DNA of 64,000 nt from contig CAIIXF020000006.1 of the NCBI GenBank assembly GCA_903813345.2, positions 26,729,936 to 26,793,935 on the forward strand, written 5' to 3'. The translations under genes and the position numbers were made by a program. Origin of the DNA: Owenia fusiformis (taxonomy: Eukaryota; Annelida; Polychaeta; Sabellida; Oweniidae). Each line of letters starts with the position of its first letter. Positions within the stretch are counted from its first letter, which is position 1. Below, piece after piece: positions 1 through 11,991 of the stretch. The notes beneath the pieces are model-generated. The model was not told where the DNA came from, searched no databases, and was given only the letters and a program-made list of their open reading frames with translations.

Positions 1-91
1 TGAGTTTGGAGATTTGCTTTTTCCAAGTGTCTAACTGTAACATTCTGATACTCAAAGCATCTTTCTATTTCACCTGAAGCACTCGGCTGAG

Positions 92-468
92 TACCCTTTG
101 CATTCGTTTGACTTCACTTCTTAAAAGAGAGCTTCGTCTTCACTCTTTCAAACTAAAATAAACCTGTGAAGTCACCGTGCCAATCAGTGTTCGTCGGCCA
201 AATTTGACCGACGTTCTATATATGGTCATTCCTTCTGACGTCATCGTTGAGCCCGGATTTGACCAATGACATGCACATATTTAATTAGCACGCATTTGGC
301 GTATGTTTCTTCAAGCTCGCTGATTGTTGGAAGAAAGGTCAGCGCGTTGGTCAGAAGTAATTTATTACCCAAACTGACACCGGTACCCGTCGAGGGGGCG
401 GGCTACTAAACTGTAATATGGTCTCTACTAGGCAGAGTGTAGTTTAACTAGACTCTGCGCGCAGGGTA
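92..468 (+). mobile_element. Short-TIR MITE, copy 1, with 9-bp target duplication
   Basis: A 377-bp element starts TACCCTTTGC and ends GCGCAGGGTA, giving a 6-bp exact terminal inverted repeat (TACCCT/AGGGTA). It is flanked on both sides by TCGGCTGAG (83-91 and 469-477), a perfect 9-bp target-site duplication. Two further full-length copies lie at 30301-30679 and 31199-31569, each with its own perfect 9-bp duplication, so the ends are certain. Inside is a near-perfect palindrome (CGTCGG...CCGACG, 192-213) and a CCAAT-like stretch. It has no coding capacity. A 9-bp duplication is typical of Mutator-like elements and also occurs in Merlin; the superfamily is inferred only from that. Confidence 0.93.
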
Positions 469-1418
469 TCGGCTGAGAAGAAATGAGACGTATGGTTTAG
501 CATGATGAGTGCCCAAGAGCTTCCAAAAAGATTTAATCGATAAATGGAGCTGTCAGCTTTCACATGTCATATCTGCCCATGCTACTTATAGAACAAGATG
601 GCTAAAAGGACCCTACTGGTAAATTAAGTTCATGCTTCATTCAATAAGGCACCCTTCCTCATAATACACATACTTTCACAGTACTTTTATCAAAACCAAG
701 AACCAGCTGAAAAACAGACTTACTCTATTCCATATATCCCGGTGTACAATCCTACGTGTTTCGTATTCCACAATGAATCATTCACTTATCTAGCTACACT
801 TGCAAAGCCCCTTAGCCTTCTTATATCATCCTATTATTATTCTTTTTGACAGATAATCCACAAATCAGCTTATAAAGCACTTATCATCAATATCTTGACC
901 TAGTATGTTAGTACATTTGTATGTTATTCAATTCTAGTTAAATGACATATCTGCAATGTTTCATTGTTGTTTTTTACATTGTGTTTTACCTGAGGTAATT
1001 AATTAAGTCTCGTTTACATAGCACATGTACATCAGAATAGTTAGGTATGTACTAAGAACAATTAGTGCAATAAAAACACATGTTCATCATTCTCAACAAG
1101 TGCATTATACATATGTTTAGGTATGTTTTAACAATTGGCTGTTATCAAAATGAAGCAATTATCAAGAGTATTCCAATAAAAGATCAATTTCATTCATTTT
1201 TAACAAACATTAATTAGACACATAGGTTCCATTTATTCCTCAAAGGACAAAGTTCAGAGACTATATCTAGATACTTAAATCAAAGCATTTTGATGACCAA
1301 TATGTAGATTTCCCTCAAAGTTAATGAACATGTAAAGCACATGCATATTTGTGGTAAGTTCACGTTTCATAAAAAGTTTTCATTTGTTAGAACACAACAT
1401 TGTGTTTGTGAACATTTA

Positions 1419-1447
1419 CGAGGGGTGATCGAAAAGTTCTGCACCAT
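1419..1447 (+). mobile_element. Solitary mariner-like terminal sequence
   Basis: After a TA dinucleotide the sequence reads CGAGGGGTGATCGAAAAGTT, the usual style of a mariner terminal repeat. I found no matching inverted partner in the window, so this is a relic or a truncated copy. The assignment is by resemblance only. Confidence 0.35.
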
Positions 1448-2060
1448 TTGTTCTAAAAATATACTTTGAACCTATAATAGAGAGTTAAGGCAAGATTGAG
1501 CAAATGTGCAATATGGATACAGATCCCAATTCCCCATGATAAAAGAATAGCTTATTAAATGTACTGACTAACCCACAATATATTTTATTGGTCTGTAACA
1601 ATGAGGCAGTAAAGTTCAATTAAAATATATGTATATGTTATCAGAAACATAAATGCAATCTGCTCAGTGATACAACATGACCCAGACTCCCTTTAAAACC
1701 TTATGAAAGGTGAGTGTCAAGTTACAATGAACATAAATATGAATATATGCCTGTTTGTTGTAGCCATGCACATGTAATATCCCAGTACAATACAGTACCA
1801 TGATAAGGTGTGTATCCCATTGTCTCCCCAAGGAGAAACATATGGGCAGCAAGTATCTGCCACGGGAGAAGGAACACAGACTTTTGTTAGTTAAGCAATA
1901 CTAGGCTTTATGAATTCAATCCTTCCAAGCTAGATCTTGATTATAGACACCAATAGTGTTTACAAGCAATGAATAATCCTTAAATAACATTCACATATGC
2001 ACAAGAAATACAAGAGATTTTTATCTTGCATTAAGCCTCTAAATTCATTTCCCTGGTTAG

Positions 2061-2091
2061 TTAAAAGTAGACGAAACCTTCTTTTGAGAAG
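2061..2091 (-). CDS. Candidate last coding exon of the basic-repeat gene
   Basis: On the minus strand a pyrimidine-rich stretch ending ...CATTTCATTTAG is followed by CTTCTCAAAAGAAGG. Joined to the exon at 3883-3978, which ends in phase 2, this would read F-FSKEGFVYF and then TAA at 2063-2061. The phase fits and the acceptor is reasonable, but 31 nt with an early stop can arise by chance. Another frame here stays open longer. A poly(A) signal is only found about 480 nt further on. Treat it as a possible 3' end, not as established. Confidence 0.25.
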
Positions 2092-2345
2092 CTAAATGAA
2101 ATGAATGTGAAGGGTATGAATCTATATTTTCTTGTACCCAAGCCAATATATTTGATAGTGGAATATATTGATTTGTGTGAAGGAACAGACAGGGGCTTAA
2201 TGCAAGATTATTTTTTATTATTTTTCCGCCAACTACCAGTGCATCCAGTTTGTAGTAAGCCTGCATGTAATACATAAAAACAAGAAAAAAAGAATTGTTA
2301 GATATAGTGTTTTTAACTACATGTATTGTATGACATTATATGTTA

Positions 2346-2400
2346 GTTGTTATGGTCACCGATGTGTTGTTATGGTAACCATATAGTTACTATGGTAACC
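2346..2400. promoter_or_regulatory. Cluster of X-box-like (RFX) sites
   Basis: Three related units of about 20-22 bp each contain TATGGTMACC. The last, GTTACTATGGTAAC (2386-2399), is on its reverse strand an exact fit to the RFX-family X-box GTTRCCATRGYAAC. The one at 2366-2379 differs from the consensus at one position and the first is weaker. X-boxes bind RFX factors in ciliary and other promoters. No promoter or first exon is visible next to it, so function is inference; a degenerate tandem repeat is the simpler explanation. Confidence 0.35.
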
Positions 2401-3882
2401 CTACCATGTTCGTAAAGAATCCTTGGTCCAGCGACTGCACTCACAAGGGCTAAAAGTAAGAGACAACAAATAACAAACTAAGACGACAAAATTAGAAAAA
2501 ATTAAAACTAAGTATGGTAAAATAAAACAGAAATTAGTATTTTATCTGGTCTATACAACACAATTATAACAAACGACATGTTAAAGAACAATTATAAAAG
2601 TAAATAAACATGAAATAAGAAAAAAACATTACTAGAATTACTTATCATTTTTTGAATTGAAAATGCAGCTCCAAATCCCCATGCAAAATCAACAAACCCA
2701 TACACTAATATTAAATCAATTGAAAATTCTTACAAAATTTCTGTAGCCTTCTTCGTAACCATACCGACACAAATAATATTTCTTGAATTGTCCTTTTTTA
2801 TCCAATGCATTTCTAATATGTAATTAATAATAAACCATTAGCAACATGAGCTTATAAACACATCTGCACATAAAATGATTCAGTTTTAATTCGAAAAAGG
2901 TGTATCGCAGTTTCATAAAAATTATTGATTTTGATTTTGTTTTGCTGGTTTAGTATCGATATTAATTTCAATCAAGTCATTGTTGATGATATAACAGACT
3001 TAAAAGCTGATTCATTATGGCAATTTGTTTTGTTCTAAAACCCTCAGGTTGTAATAATTCATCAACCTGGATTTTTACAATCCTATTTGTGACATATATG
3101 TGTTGAAATGTTTACATTCTATTTTGGTATTGGTACAATAGTTTCTAGGTCATGGATGATGGATGCTATGGTAAATCCTTTCAACCTTGCAGGGCCAGCC
3201 TCGTGTGACTAATTGATCAATAAGGGTGTTGTAAAGTTAAATTGGGGTGTGTCAAAAATGACTAATATCCAAACATGTCTAAAGTGAACATTGTTAAAAA
3301 TGACTACTTTTAGTTTAACTAAAATATACAAACATCTGCTCTTATATAAAAGCAATTGTATAAACAATTATTTTCCTTTATATGCAACTTAACTATGAGT
3401 CTTAATTTCAAATCCTACGTGTAAATTCTATAAAAAGCAACACTCTCCAATTTTCAATCACTCATCAATTTGAGTGCCATTTAAATCACTAACTATTCAC
3501 ACAAGTCTAGCTTACACTCATATTGCCAAAAAAGCAGTTTGTCATTTGTCATAATTCCAGCAGATCTTAATTATAACATGCTAAACTCAAAGTCTTGAAT
3601 CAGGTCCTAGTATACCCTTTCCCCCTAGTAGGTAGAGAAATGGCTATTAGGTGGGAGGGGGAGGTACCCGATGCAAGACCTCTGAATTCAAAGCAATTTG
3701 GAATATATTCAAAAGAGTACATAAAGATTTGCAAAATTTGTGCTTTTCCGATATTGCCCTTTGTGATTTTGACAAAAGGAATACAATGCAAGAAAGTGAG
3801 CCAAGGAATAGGCGCAGATGCATGAAGCTATTGAATGTAGTTCACACCAGTGCCTTGCATCACAAAGATATCTTTCACTTAC

Positions 3883-3978
3883 AATTGGACTTCTCCATCG
3901 TCTTTTTTGGTTTTACGTTTGCCAAGTTTGCTCAAACTGACACTACGTTTGAGAGTCGAAACAAACCCACCACGTTTT
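3883..3978 (-). CDS. Internal exon, third copy of the LKRS-type basic repeat
   Basis: Minus-strand exon of 96 nt. The acceptor is ...TTTACTCATCTAG and the donor is CAATT|GTAAGTGA, both good. Phase is 2 at both ends. It encodes KRGGFVSTLKRSVSLSKL followed by GKRKTKKDDGEVQ: a basic, serine-containing stretch with motif STLKRSVSLSKL and an acidic tail. The 12-14 residue core aligns without gaps to the preceding exon (KFSLKRSMSLGRL) and to 18919-19022 (KSNLKRTKSATKL). No membrane segment or catalytic motif is present. It reads in frame after the exon at 4781-4906 across an 802-nt intron. R-S-x-S resembles a basophilic-kinase or 14-3-3 site (inference). The exon call is strong; the function is unknown. 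Confidence 0.82.
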
Positions 3979-4632
3979 CTAGATGAGTAAAACCATAAAA
4001 TCCAGGATTTATTAATATTACATATATTATAACTTGCCTTTCAAATTTAGATTAATTTCTAAGAATCTGAATACATACTCGTACACATGCTGGGATATTT
4101 ATTTATCATACTATAATTGGTAAATCTACATTTTTATAATATTCCTAGTATTTCATTGAAATAGCAATTTGCAAAAACTTTCACGAATCATGCTTTTTAA
4201 TGATTATGATTATGATGATGGTTATATGTTTGAGCAAACTACTAGCATATGCTAGAAAATCTTTTGTCTTTCAATGATTAGACTATACAACGGCATGCAA
4301 ATACATGTATAATGAACAAAATATTACATTTTTTCAGTTTCAGTAGTAAAAGTAGGTCAGTGGTTCTTTCATGAAGTTCAGAACTGTAAGTCTGACATAC
4401 AGTTCCCCCAAAATGTATTGAAAAGTGGGGTTGTACATTAGACTTATTCAAATTTAATTACTGTATTGTGGTTTGTATTAACATATACGTTGCCTTTGAT
4501 TGTTTCAACCATTGAACCACCAAGGCTTTAAGAAGGCTTGATATTCAACTATCATTTTTATATTAGTAGAAATCATGTTGATTAAAATTTAAAAAAAAAA
4601 AGTTTAGTCTTAAAGGGAAAAATTCATAATGG

Positions 4633-4731
4633 TAGTCTTGCATCAAGCCACTGTGCCCCATTCTCTCTCTTAAACAAATTCCAATCTGAAAAAACAGGAG
4701 AAGACCAGGTCCCGAACTTGGTGTAAGACTA
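4633..4731. mobile_element. Short MITE with TAGTCTT termini, in intron
   Basis: TAGTCTTGCATCAAG at 4633-4647 faces CTTGGTGTAAGACTA at 4717-4731, matching at 13 of 15 positions when inverted. The element is about 100 bp and lies in the 802-nt intron between two exons of the minus-strand gene. Related ends occur at 27727-27815, around 48553-48573 and near 61485. No clear target duplication could be fixed. Confidence 0.6.
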
Positions 4732-4780
4732 TCATGGGAACATGCTCAAGAACAAATAAAATGTGATGTGATATACTTAC

Positions 4781-4906
4781 AGATTTGTTTGGGGTGATTC
4801 ATGGGTTTTGACTGGTGTTTCATGGATTGTGTTTTCCTGAGTTTTTTGTCGCGTTTTTCTGGACAGTCGACCTAAGCTCATCGACCTCTTCAGTGAGAAT
4901 TTGCCT
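4781..4906 (-). CDS. Internal exon, second copy of the LKRS-type basic repeat
   Basis: Minus-strand exon of 126 nt with acceptor ...TTATTAACAG and donor AATCT|GTAAGTAT (strong). Phase is 2 at both ends, so it can be duplicated or skipped without changing frame. The open frame encodes GKFSLKRSMSLGRLSRKTRQ, then KTQENTIHETPVKTHESPQTN: a basic repeat followed by a polar Thr/Glu/Pro-rich linker. A second frame is also open for 28 codons before a TGA, but only the chosen frame is open throughout and matches the phase left by the exon at 18919-19022. The repeat core LKRSMSLGRL parallels LKRTKSATKL upstream and LKRSVSLSKL downstream. Product unassigned. Confidence 0.82.
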
Positions 4907-5884
4907 CTGTTAATAACACAAAATCATAATGTAAGTCAAACAGTGATTAATTAATAATAAAGCAAATGAATTGATTTGAAATCATTAGTTAATTATTAAT
5001 AGGGCTTACTTGTGAGTGACTGTGAGTATGGAAATAAAAAATATAATAAAATAGTATTTAAGTTCATATGAACGGCAAAGCACTGCAATAAATGCAACAC
5101 ATACACATTTAAAATGAGCAATTTTATGACACAAAATACTTAAGCCATGCAAAATATCATACAGTTTAATTTCAGCTTATTACATTTCTGGAACAATAGT
5201 ACATTTAGGTATCATCTAATTATACCTTATATAATATAAGTATTAACTGTTAACCCCTTCAGAGGTAAACAGTATGATCTATTACCTTAAAAGTGGTGAA
5301 TCCAAGAAGGTCAATGGCTTCTCTTCAGTCAAATTAGCCAATGATTTGGCCTTTTTTATTTTGAACATTTTATTTTTAGTACAGCCTTATCTAATCAATG
5401 TTTAAGTTATATTTTGTTTAACCAATTATACTCCAGTATGTGACTTTGCATTTCCTCGACAACTATTCAATCTCGATTGCGTCATTTTCAATTTCTGTTC
5501 ACCATACATAAATGTTGCAGTAATGTAGAGACTCCTTGTATTTTTATTGCCTTGGATAAGTTATGCCTTTCCTAATATGCATCAATCACAGACTTTATCT
5601 GGATTAACTCATAGAACAATTGAACCCTTTTACTGCAGTTATCCTTAATCCATCAGAATTCAGAATTCCCTCAAAATCCTAGCTAGCACAATAAGATCCT
5701 TTTACTGTAGCTTTAATTCCACGCCAGTGTCTATGATTCCCTCAAAGTCTATCCATTTACATTTTTGTAAATACATGTACACATATAAAAGAACATGTAC
5801 AAATTCCCAAACTGTTTAGCTCACAATATTGTAACATGCAATTTTGAAGTTCACTTTATGTGGATACCTCTAAGTACCTACAAG

Positions 5885-6800
5885 TATATAGATAGAAATG
5901 GCTTATGGGCCATGTAAACCAGCACAGAATATGCAAATTAGATAGATACATATATGCATATATATACAGATGCATATATCTACTATATATGCCAGCACAG
6001 AATATGCAAATTAGATAGATACATACATTATTATTATATGTATTTATATATATGTATGATATATATACAAGCATGGAATATGTTAATTAGATAGACTACA
6101 TACATATATAGAACTACAGTAGATACATAACAATTAATTTATTAGTTAGTAGAGAATATGTTAATTAAATAACAATAATTCATGAATATCCTACATTGAG
6201 ATCTATGAATATGCTTTAATTTATGAGATATGTGTGTATTGTATACATGTTATATATGTATGTATTTGTATATATCTTCTAAGCTGGTCCCCAGTCCCCA
6301 GTTCCCAGTTTGAGATATCTATATTGTTATATATAATATGTATGTATTTGTATGTATCTTTTAAGAAGGTCCCCAGTCCCCAGTTCCCAGTTTGAGATAT
6401 CTTTATGCTATATATAATATGTATGTATGTATTTGTATGTATCTTCTAAGCTGGTCCCCAGTCCCCAGGTCCCAGTTTGAGATATTGCTATATATAATAT
6501 GTATGTATTTGTATGTATCTTTTAAGAAGGTCCCCAGTCCCCAATTCCCAGTTTGAGATATCTATATTGTTATATATAATATGTATGTATTTGTATGTAT
6601 CTTCTAAGCTGGTCCCCAGTCCCCGGTTCCCAGTTTGAGATATCTATATGCTATATATAATATGTATGCATGTATCTGTATGTATCTTTTAAGAAGGTCC
6701 CCAGTTCCCAGTTTGAGATATCTATGTTTGTGTATATTTGTATTTGTATGTATCTTCTAAGCTGGTCCCCAGTCCCCAGTTCCCATTTCGAGATCTCTAT
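5885..6800 (+). repeat. Left inverted arm with ~83-bp minisatellite
   Basis: The arm begins with two copies of CCAGCACAGAATATGCAAAT plus TAGATAGATAC, then AT-rich sequence. From about 6280 there are seven minisatellite units. Each unit contains GGTCCCCAGTCCCCAGTTCC, then GAGATATCT, then a TATGTATTTGTATG stretch. The bases before GGTCCCC alternate strictly: AAGCT, AAGAA, AAGCT, AAGAA, AAGCT, AAGAA, AAGCT. The array therefore grew as a dimer of about 165 bp. Confidence 0.88.
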
Positions 6801-8034
6801 GTTAAAGTACATAAACTATTTTAAAGTTTTTAATCATTCAAGATTCATCTTGATCCATTCTCTTTTGAGTTGATAGCAATATACACTGAGGATGAATCCT
6901 ATATAAAACCTCATTTAGCTGTGATTTCTTCAAAATTTAAGACAGAGAATAAATTATGGCATCTACCAAAGTTTTAGACCTTTTTCTACAACATGTGATA
7001 ATATGAGTCTATTCATGCAAGTATAAGGAAAATATAGCCTGTTGCAGGGGTTCACTTGTTTGGACCACCCTGTATATTAACTTCTCTTATTACATGTTTA
7101 ATGGTATAGACTGGACTGGTGTAGGTGGAAGAGTCATATAATAGTCATTAAGTTATCATCTTTACATAACACTTTAAAATCCAAGAACAGCCAGATTTTA
7201 TTTAGGCAGAACTTCTATGTCTATCTGATATATAACAAAATATGTGAAAATAGAAAGATTGACCTTTTTGTTATCCTAGTCACAAGTTTAACCTTTCCAT
7301 ATAGACTGAAGAGTTGACATCCTGGATATTGATATGGTGAACTTTTTGAACACTCATTTCTCTTAAATCAGTTATCAAAAATTTCTAAAAATTACATATT
7401 GTCAATTTAATGGTCATCTTTTGAATGGTAACAATATAATTTGAAAAAATGTATATACTTTTCTCTATATTGTTTTAGAAAACACATCAAACATTTCTTT
7501 TGCTTCTGGTTTCATATGCTCAGAATGAAATGAAACATCTTTCCGAACCTGTTTTGAACAAAACGACTCATACACAACATGTTAAAAGGGTTCCGATTAG
7601 CATCCTGTATAAAAACAATATGGCGGCTCCAGGCGAATCAACTGGATCAGTCCATTTTTAAGAAATAAGGGGAGTTCTGTAAAATCCAGTTTATTGAAAT
7701 TGTCTTTGAGATAAAGTAATCCGTTTATAATGATTTTGAAAACGTTATCCAAAGAGTGATTGCATTCAAATAATACATGTACAACAGCCAATATAAATTC
7801 TTGTATTAGAAACCGGTTTGTCTTGCTTTGTTTCATTTGTAGGATATTTCATATGCCAAGCTGTGTGCTATTACGTTATGGGGAAATTTAGATGCCAATT
7901 TTTCCTTATTATACACAAATAGAAGATCCTGAAACTTCGACCATAAATGTGGAATTGATTTGTCAAAATAAAAATCACCCTTTTATAAATATGTGACGAT
8001 CTATAATATACTTATGCTATATAAAAGTTAGAGG

Positions 8035-8130
8035 TGTTGACACAACGACCTCGAACCTGTGAACCCTTGAGTATTATTCCGGGATCGGGCCTTTTATACT
8101 AAACGGTGAGCAACACCAGAAACGAGCGTT
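8035..8130 (-). other. tRNA-like / SINE-like fragment
   Basis: On the minus strand the sequence runs GGTGTTGCTCACCGTTTAG ... CAGGTTCGAGGTCG ... CAACACC. GGTTCGAGGTC resembles a Pol III B box, and GGTGTTG/CAACACC could pair like an acceptor stem. The A box is poor and the arms are degenerate. A tRNA-derived SINE head or tRNA pseudogene is the best guess; it is not a functional tRNA. Confidence 0.28.
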
Positions 8131-9814
8131 CGATTTGCTAAACGATATGCGTCACCCTTTATGAAATAAAAGGTTTATCTTGATTTTTATCTATTTTTGG
8201 GGGGTTTTGTTTTACTTTTTTTCTAATTTTGCTTCAATATATTGAAAAGGTAGAGAATTCATAAAACATTGAAATACATTAGACTGAAAGCTTCTGAAAT
8301 TGACTCTCTATTTAAAATCAGTATCAAGATAAGACATAAAATGATCCATCTTAAGTAGACACATATGTTTGGATAACTAACAGCTTATCAGCTTTATAGT
8401 GCTTCATATAACTGTATAATTCTTTTCCAATCTGGAGACAGATTATTTAAGTTATGTAAGTTATGGGTTTGTCTCATTACTGTAGTCTTAACTGTTTTCC
8501 TCTAGAAGATAGGTTTCAGGCTGATTCGATGTATAATTCAAAGACAATTTTAAAGAGTTCTTAAAAGTTAAAGTTCTGTTAAGTCTGGATTAAAGTTAAA
8601 ATTTCTATAATGAAATATGAAGTATAAAATATCTACATTGGAATCACTTATATTTTTAGACATACTATGACCATTGCCGCTTACCATTTTTGACCTATAT
8701 ACCTATCATAAGCGTAGTCAGGAGGTAGGGGCGATGACCAATAAAAATAAGAGCTTTAAAATGCATTTTGTTTGAAGCTTCTAGCTAATAGCAAAAATTT
8801 GGCGATCGCGATCCCCCCCCCCCCCCAGTCTGCTGGTTGCGCTAATGTCTTTTATTTCCACATATAGGGTAACTCAGTGAACTTGAATATACAAGTTTAA
8901 TGTTAAACGTTGCTCTAAAGTTTGTGTTACTGATATCTACCTGGTGTGCTCATGTGGCCAGTATTAGATCAGATAGAGAAAAAAATATAACACCTTCATT
9001 ATGAACTAGCAGCTCATACCCAAACAGAAGAATAAAAGTCTGTACACATTGATTGATACTGTATGCCAAAAAATAGGTTTTAAAATGCTCATAAATATTA
9101 CATAACTTAAACATGCAATATACTGGAGTAATACTACTCAGATAACATTTTGGTTATTTTACCTTGATATTTGAAGACAATTGTTAAATACATAAATATT
9201 AGATTTACAATTGTACTTTTTTGTTACAATGTTATTCACCTTTCCACAAAGTCAGCTAATGAATATTATAATGAGCTGCTTAGAAATCTGTGACGTCAAT
9301 GAGAGAAACTTTTTCCCGCGAAAAACAATTGAGTTTACATGTAAATCCTCGTTTGATTGCTGTAAGTTTTACCTCTTCAAATGTGCAAGTAATCAGTAAA
9401 TTATTGACGGATTTTTATTGAAAGTCAAATTGGCATTTATTTGCGCCTTCTAAGTGATTGAAATATTAAATTTCTGTTCATAATGAGTAAATAATTTGAA
9501 GAGAATTACTCCGGTCAGTTTTCAATCAGTGATAGGAACTGGATGTGAACAGGTGAAATTATCATAATCATCAGTTCACTAACATTATAACATGTCTCTC
9601 ATGCATATAAATATATAGATAGACAATCTATTTTAAGTTAATCTTCAGTTGTCATTTGATGAATCACCTGTTCAAATGAAAAACATTTGCTCTAATTCAT
9701 TAAATCATTGACTTCACTACTTCAATGATTCAATCAACTAAACGATTACTTCCTATTTATTTCTGCAAGTCATATCAGATCATATCTTGAAAATACCATA
9801 CTTGAAAACATCGG

Positions 9815-11210
9815 GATATATAGAGATTATCCTATGTGCATTTATGGCCACCGGGTCCCAACATGCCATGTTCTGCCATGTTGCCAAGTGGTAATATCTA
9901 CAAGATGCAGTCACTTGGCATATACTTGTTAGTAACATGGCAATATTTTAGCAAGTACCTTTCTGACAACATGCTACTGGTCTAGCATGTGAAAGACAGA
10001 GCAACTGGCTCAGCATGGCATGTTGAATGTGCAAGTGATTATTCAAGATTTGGGGTTCAGGATATTACGGCCCTCTGGCAGATATATTATATTGGCCAAG
10101 GGATAATCCAAATATCCTGAACCGACTATAGGATGATTTGTTTATCCCATACCAATCACATTGTTCAATTGGCCAAAGTTCAGAAACTTTGCAACCAACC
10201 GTAGAATTATTTTAAAATGTCCAGTTTTGTATTCTTGTTTCTTTTCCTGTTCAAATCTTTGATTATTAATGGAGTATACTGCTCCTTCCCTTCTTTAACG
10301 CATCAAACAGATCGCAATTGTCTGCGTTTTTCTCCATTGTGGTTTACAGTATGCGAACGTTACAAAAAGGAACCAATACGGGAACAGTGATTATGACGTA
10401 GCGGTCAGATATACTATATCTGACCGCTCGGAGTGGGACGAAAAGCCATATCTGCCCGCTGATGAAAATATAAGTTTTTACAAACCGGCTTTATGTACCC
10501 GTAACACGTCCAAGTATGGGATAAAGAATTGATATCTTGGAGGAGCGTGACATATATAGAGATTATCCTATATGAGGTTCAGGATATTGGGATTATCCCG
10601 AGGTAAATATAATATATCTGTCCGAGGGCCGCAGCTAGCTCCAGAGGGAAAATATATTATATTGGCCAAGGATAATCCCAATATCCTGAACCGACTATAG
10701 GATAATATGTTTATCCCATACCAATCTTGGTCATCTGGTTCACATTGTTCAATCGTGGAAATATTTAGAATATTCATGTCCAGTTATATAGTGATATAGT
10801 ATATCTGCCCGCTACGTTATAATCGCCGCTCGCACATTTGTTCATAATTTGTAACGTTCGTGTAATGGCTGTAAACGACAATGGAGAAAACACAGACAAT
10901 CAGGATCTGTTTGATGATTTAAAAAAGGGAAGGTGCATCCACTTAATCAATAAAAAATTTGAGAAAATAAATGTGGGAATATCACGGCCAAGAAAACAAA
11001 ACTGGACATGAATATTCTAAAATATTTCCACAGTTGAACAATGTGAACCAGATGACCAAGATTACTATGGGATAAACATATTATCTTGGCCAATATAATA
11101 TATCTTCCCACGGGACCTGCGGCCCTAGGGCAGATATATTATATTGGCCTCGGGATAATCCCAATATCCTGAACCTCATATAGGATAATCTCTATATATA
11201 TTCCAATGTA
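9815..11210. repeat. Multi-layered foldback
   Basis: Outer parts at about 9815-10180 and 11000-11210 are inverted copies (TAGAGATTATCCTAT ... CTATAGGATAAT, CAGATATATTATATTGGCC). Inner parts at about 10190-10425 and 10795-11010 are also inverted copies (AAACAGATC..GATTGTCTG, TCTCCATTG). Between them, 10545-10790 is a third copy of the outer part in the same orientation as the left one. The left outer part is split by an insert rich in ATGGCATGTT-like words (about 9850-10060). The whole could fold into nested hairpins. Confidence 0.75.
10400..10428. repeat. Perfect 14-bp hairpin within the foldback
   Basis: AGCGGTCAGATATA and TATATCTGACCGCT form a perfect inverted repeat around a single C. A related half, TATATCTGCCCGCT, occurs near 10800-10813 in the opposite inner arm. 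Confidence 0.9.
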
Positions 11211-11991
11211 TATTTCCCGCTGTGTATCTCCCAATCCAAATATTCCCGGGAAAATGTTTTTTATTCAGTGTAGAAACAGTCAATTGAAATGAAATCAATG
11301 AAAAAAACCTGGATATGCAGGGTGTCCTGAAAACTTCACTTGTAAAACCTCACTTTTCATAGGATAAATTAGTTATGACGTGATGATCGGTTTTGAATAA
11401 TGATCACTGGAAGATTTCAGAGAAAGAGCGTATATCATACAATGTTTATTGATGATATGTTGACATTGCTGATCATTATTGACTGATGGTGAATAAGTAC
11501 TAAAAGGTAACGCTTTGTGCGATTGTTATGTGAATTTCTGATGGAATTTCTTACTACGACATAACATTTAACAGGATATTGTATGACCACTATCAAATAA
11601 TTTAACCGAGTCGTTTTTAACTTCTCAATTTACATTTTTTGTTTACAATCACACGAGACATGTGAGCCCGGGTATGTGAGGCTGATCTGAGAAGTCTTAA
11701 TAAACAATAGCTCTGTCAAAAAATGATTAAATTAAATTACATAAGATTCGGAATGAAAGTGCCCCGTCCATATTTCATATTTTGACTAAAAATAATTAGT
11801 GCATTGGGCAAATAGAATACTTTTTATTGCAGTTAATTCAAAATATTCCTATGCTGGCTGTACTAATTCTTCAAAACTTTCAGGCATTGACATCATTGAT
11901 TTGACTCATTTGCATACAACCAATCAGTGCGCCGGAAATTAACGATTTTCTTTACTTTGTGGAAAGGTGAATATTAATTTCATATTCTGTC

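Larger units (their letters stand above)
1..2060. other. Non-coding stretch beyond the candidate last exon
   Basis: Apart from the MITE at 92-468 and a solitary mariner-like end at 1419, this is AT-rich sequence with no supported exon. On the minus strand, one AATAAA (TTTATT on the plus strand near 1583) could serve as poly(A) signal for the candidate terminal exon at 2061-2091, about 480 nt downstream of its stop. The small open frames here are neither conserved-looking nor flanked by splice sites. Confidence 0.4.
9235..11971. mobile_element. 2.7-kb non-autonomous DNA element with 18-bp TIRs
   Basis: TTCACCTTTCCACAAAGT at 9235-9252 and ACTTTGTGGAAAGGTGAA at 11954-11971 are perfect inverses. 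The element interrupts a repeat unit whose uninterrupted relative lies at about 13339-13437, so insertion is directly visible. Flanks are ...GTTA on the left and TATT... on the right, so a TA duplication is possible but the uninterrupted relative does not make it certain. No transposase frame was seen. The interior is occupied by the multi-layered foldback at 9815-11210. Confidence 0.72.

Noticed and set aside
8700-8850. Possible MITE with CATAAGCGTAG and CGCTAATG ends around a C-run
   Set aside because: The TIR match is poor and no target duplication was found.
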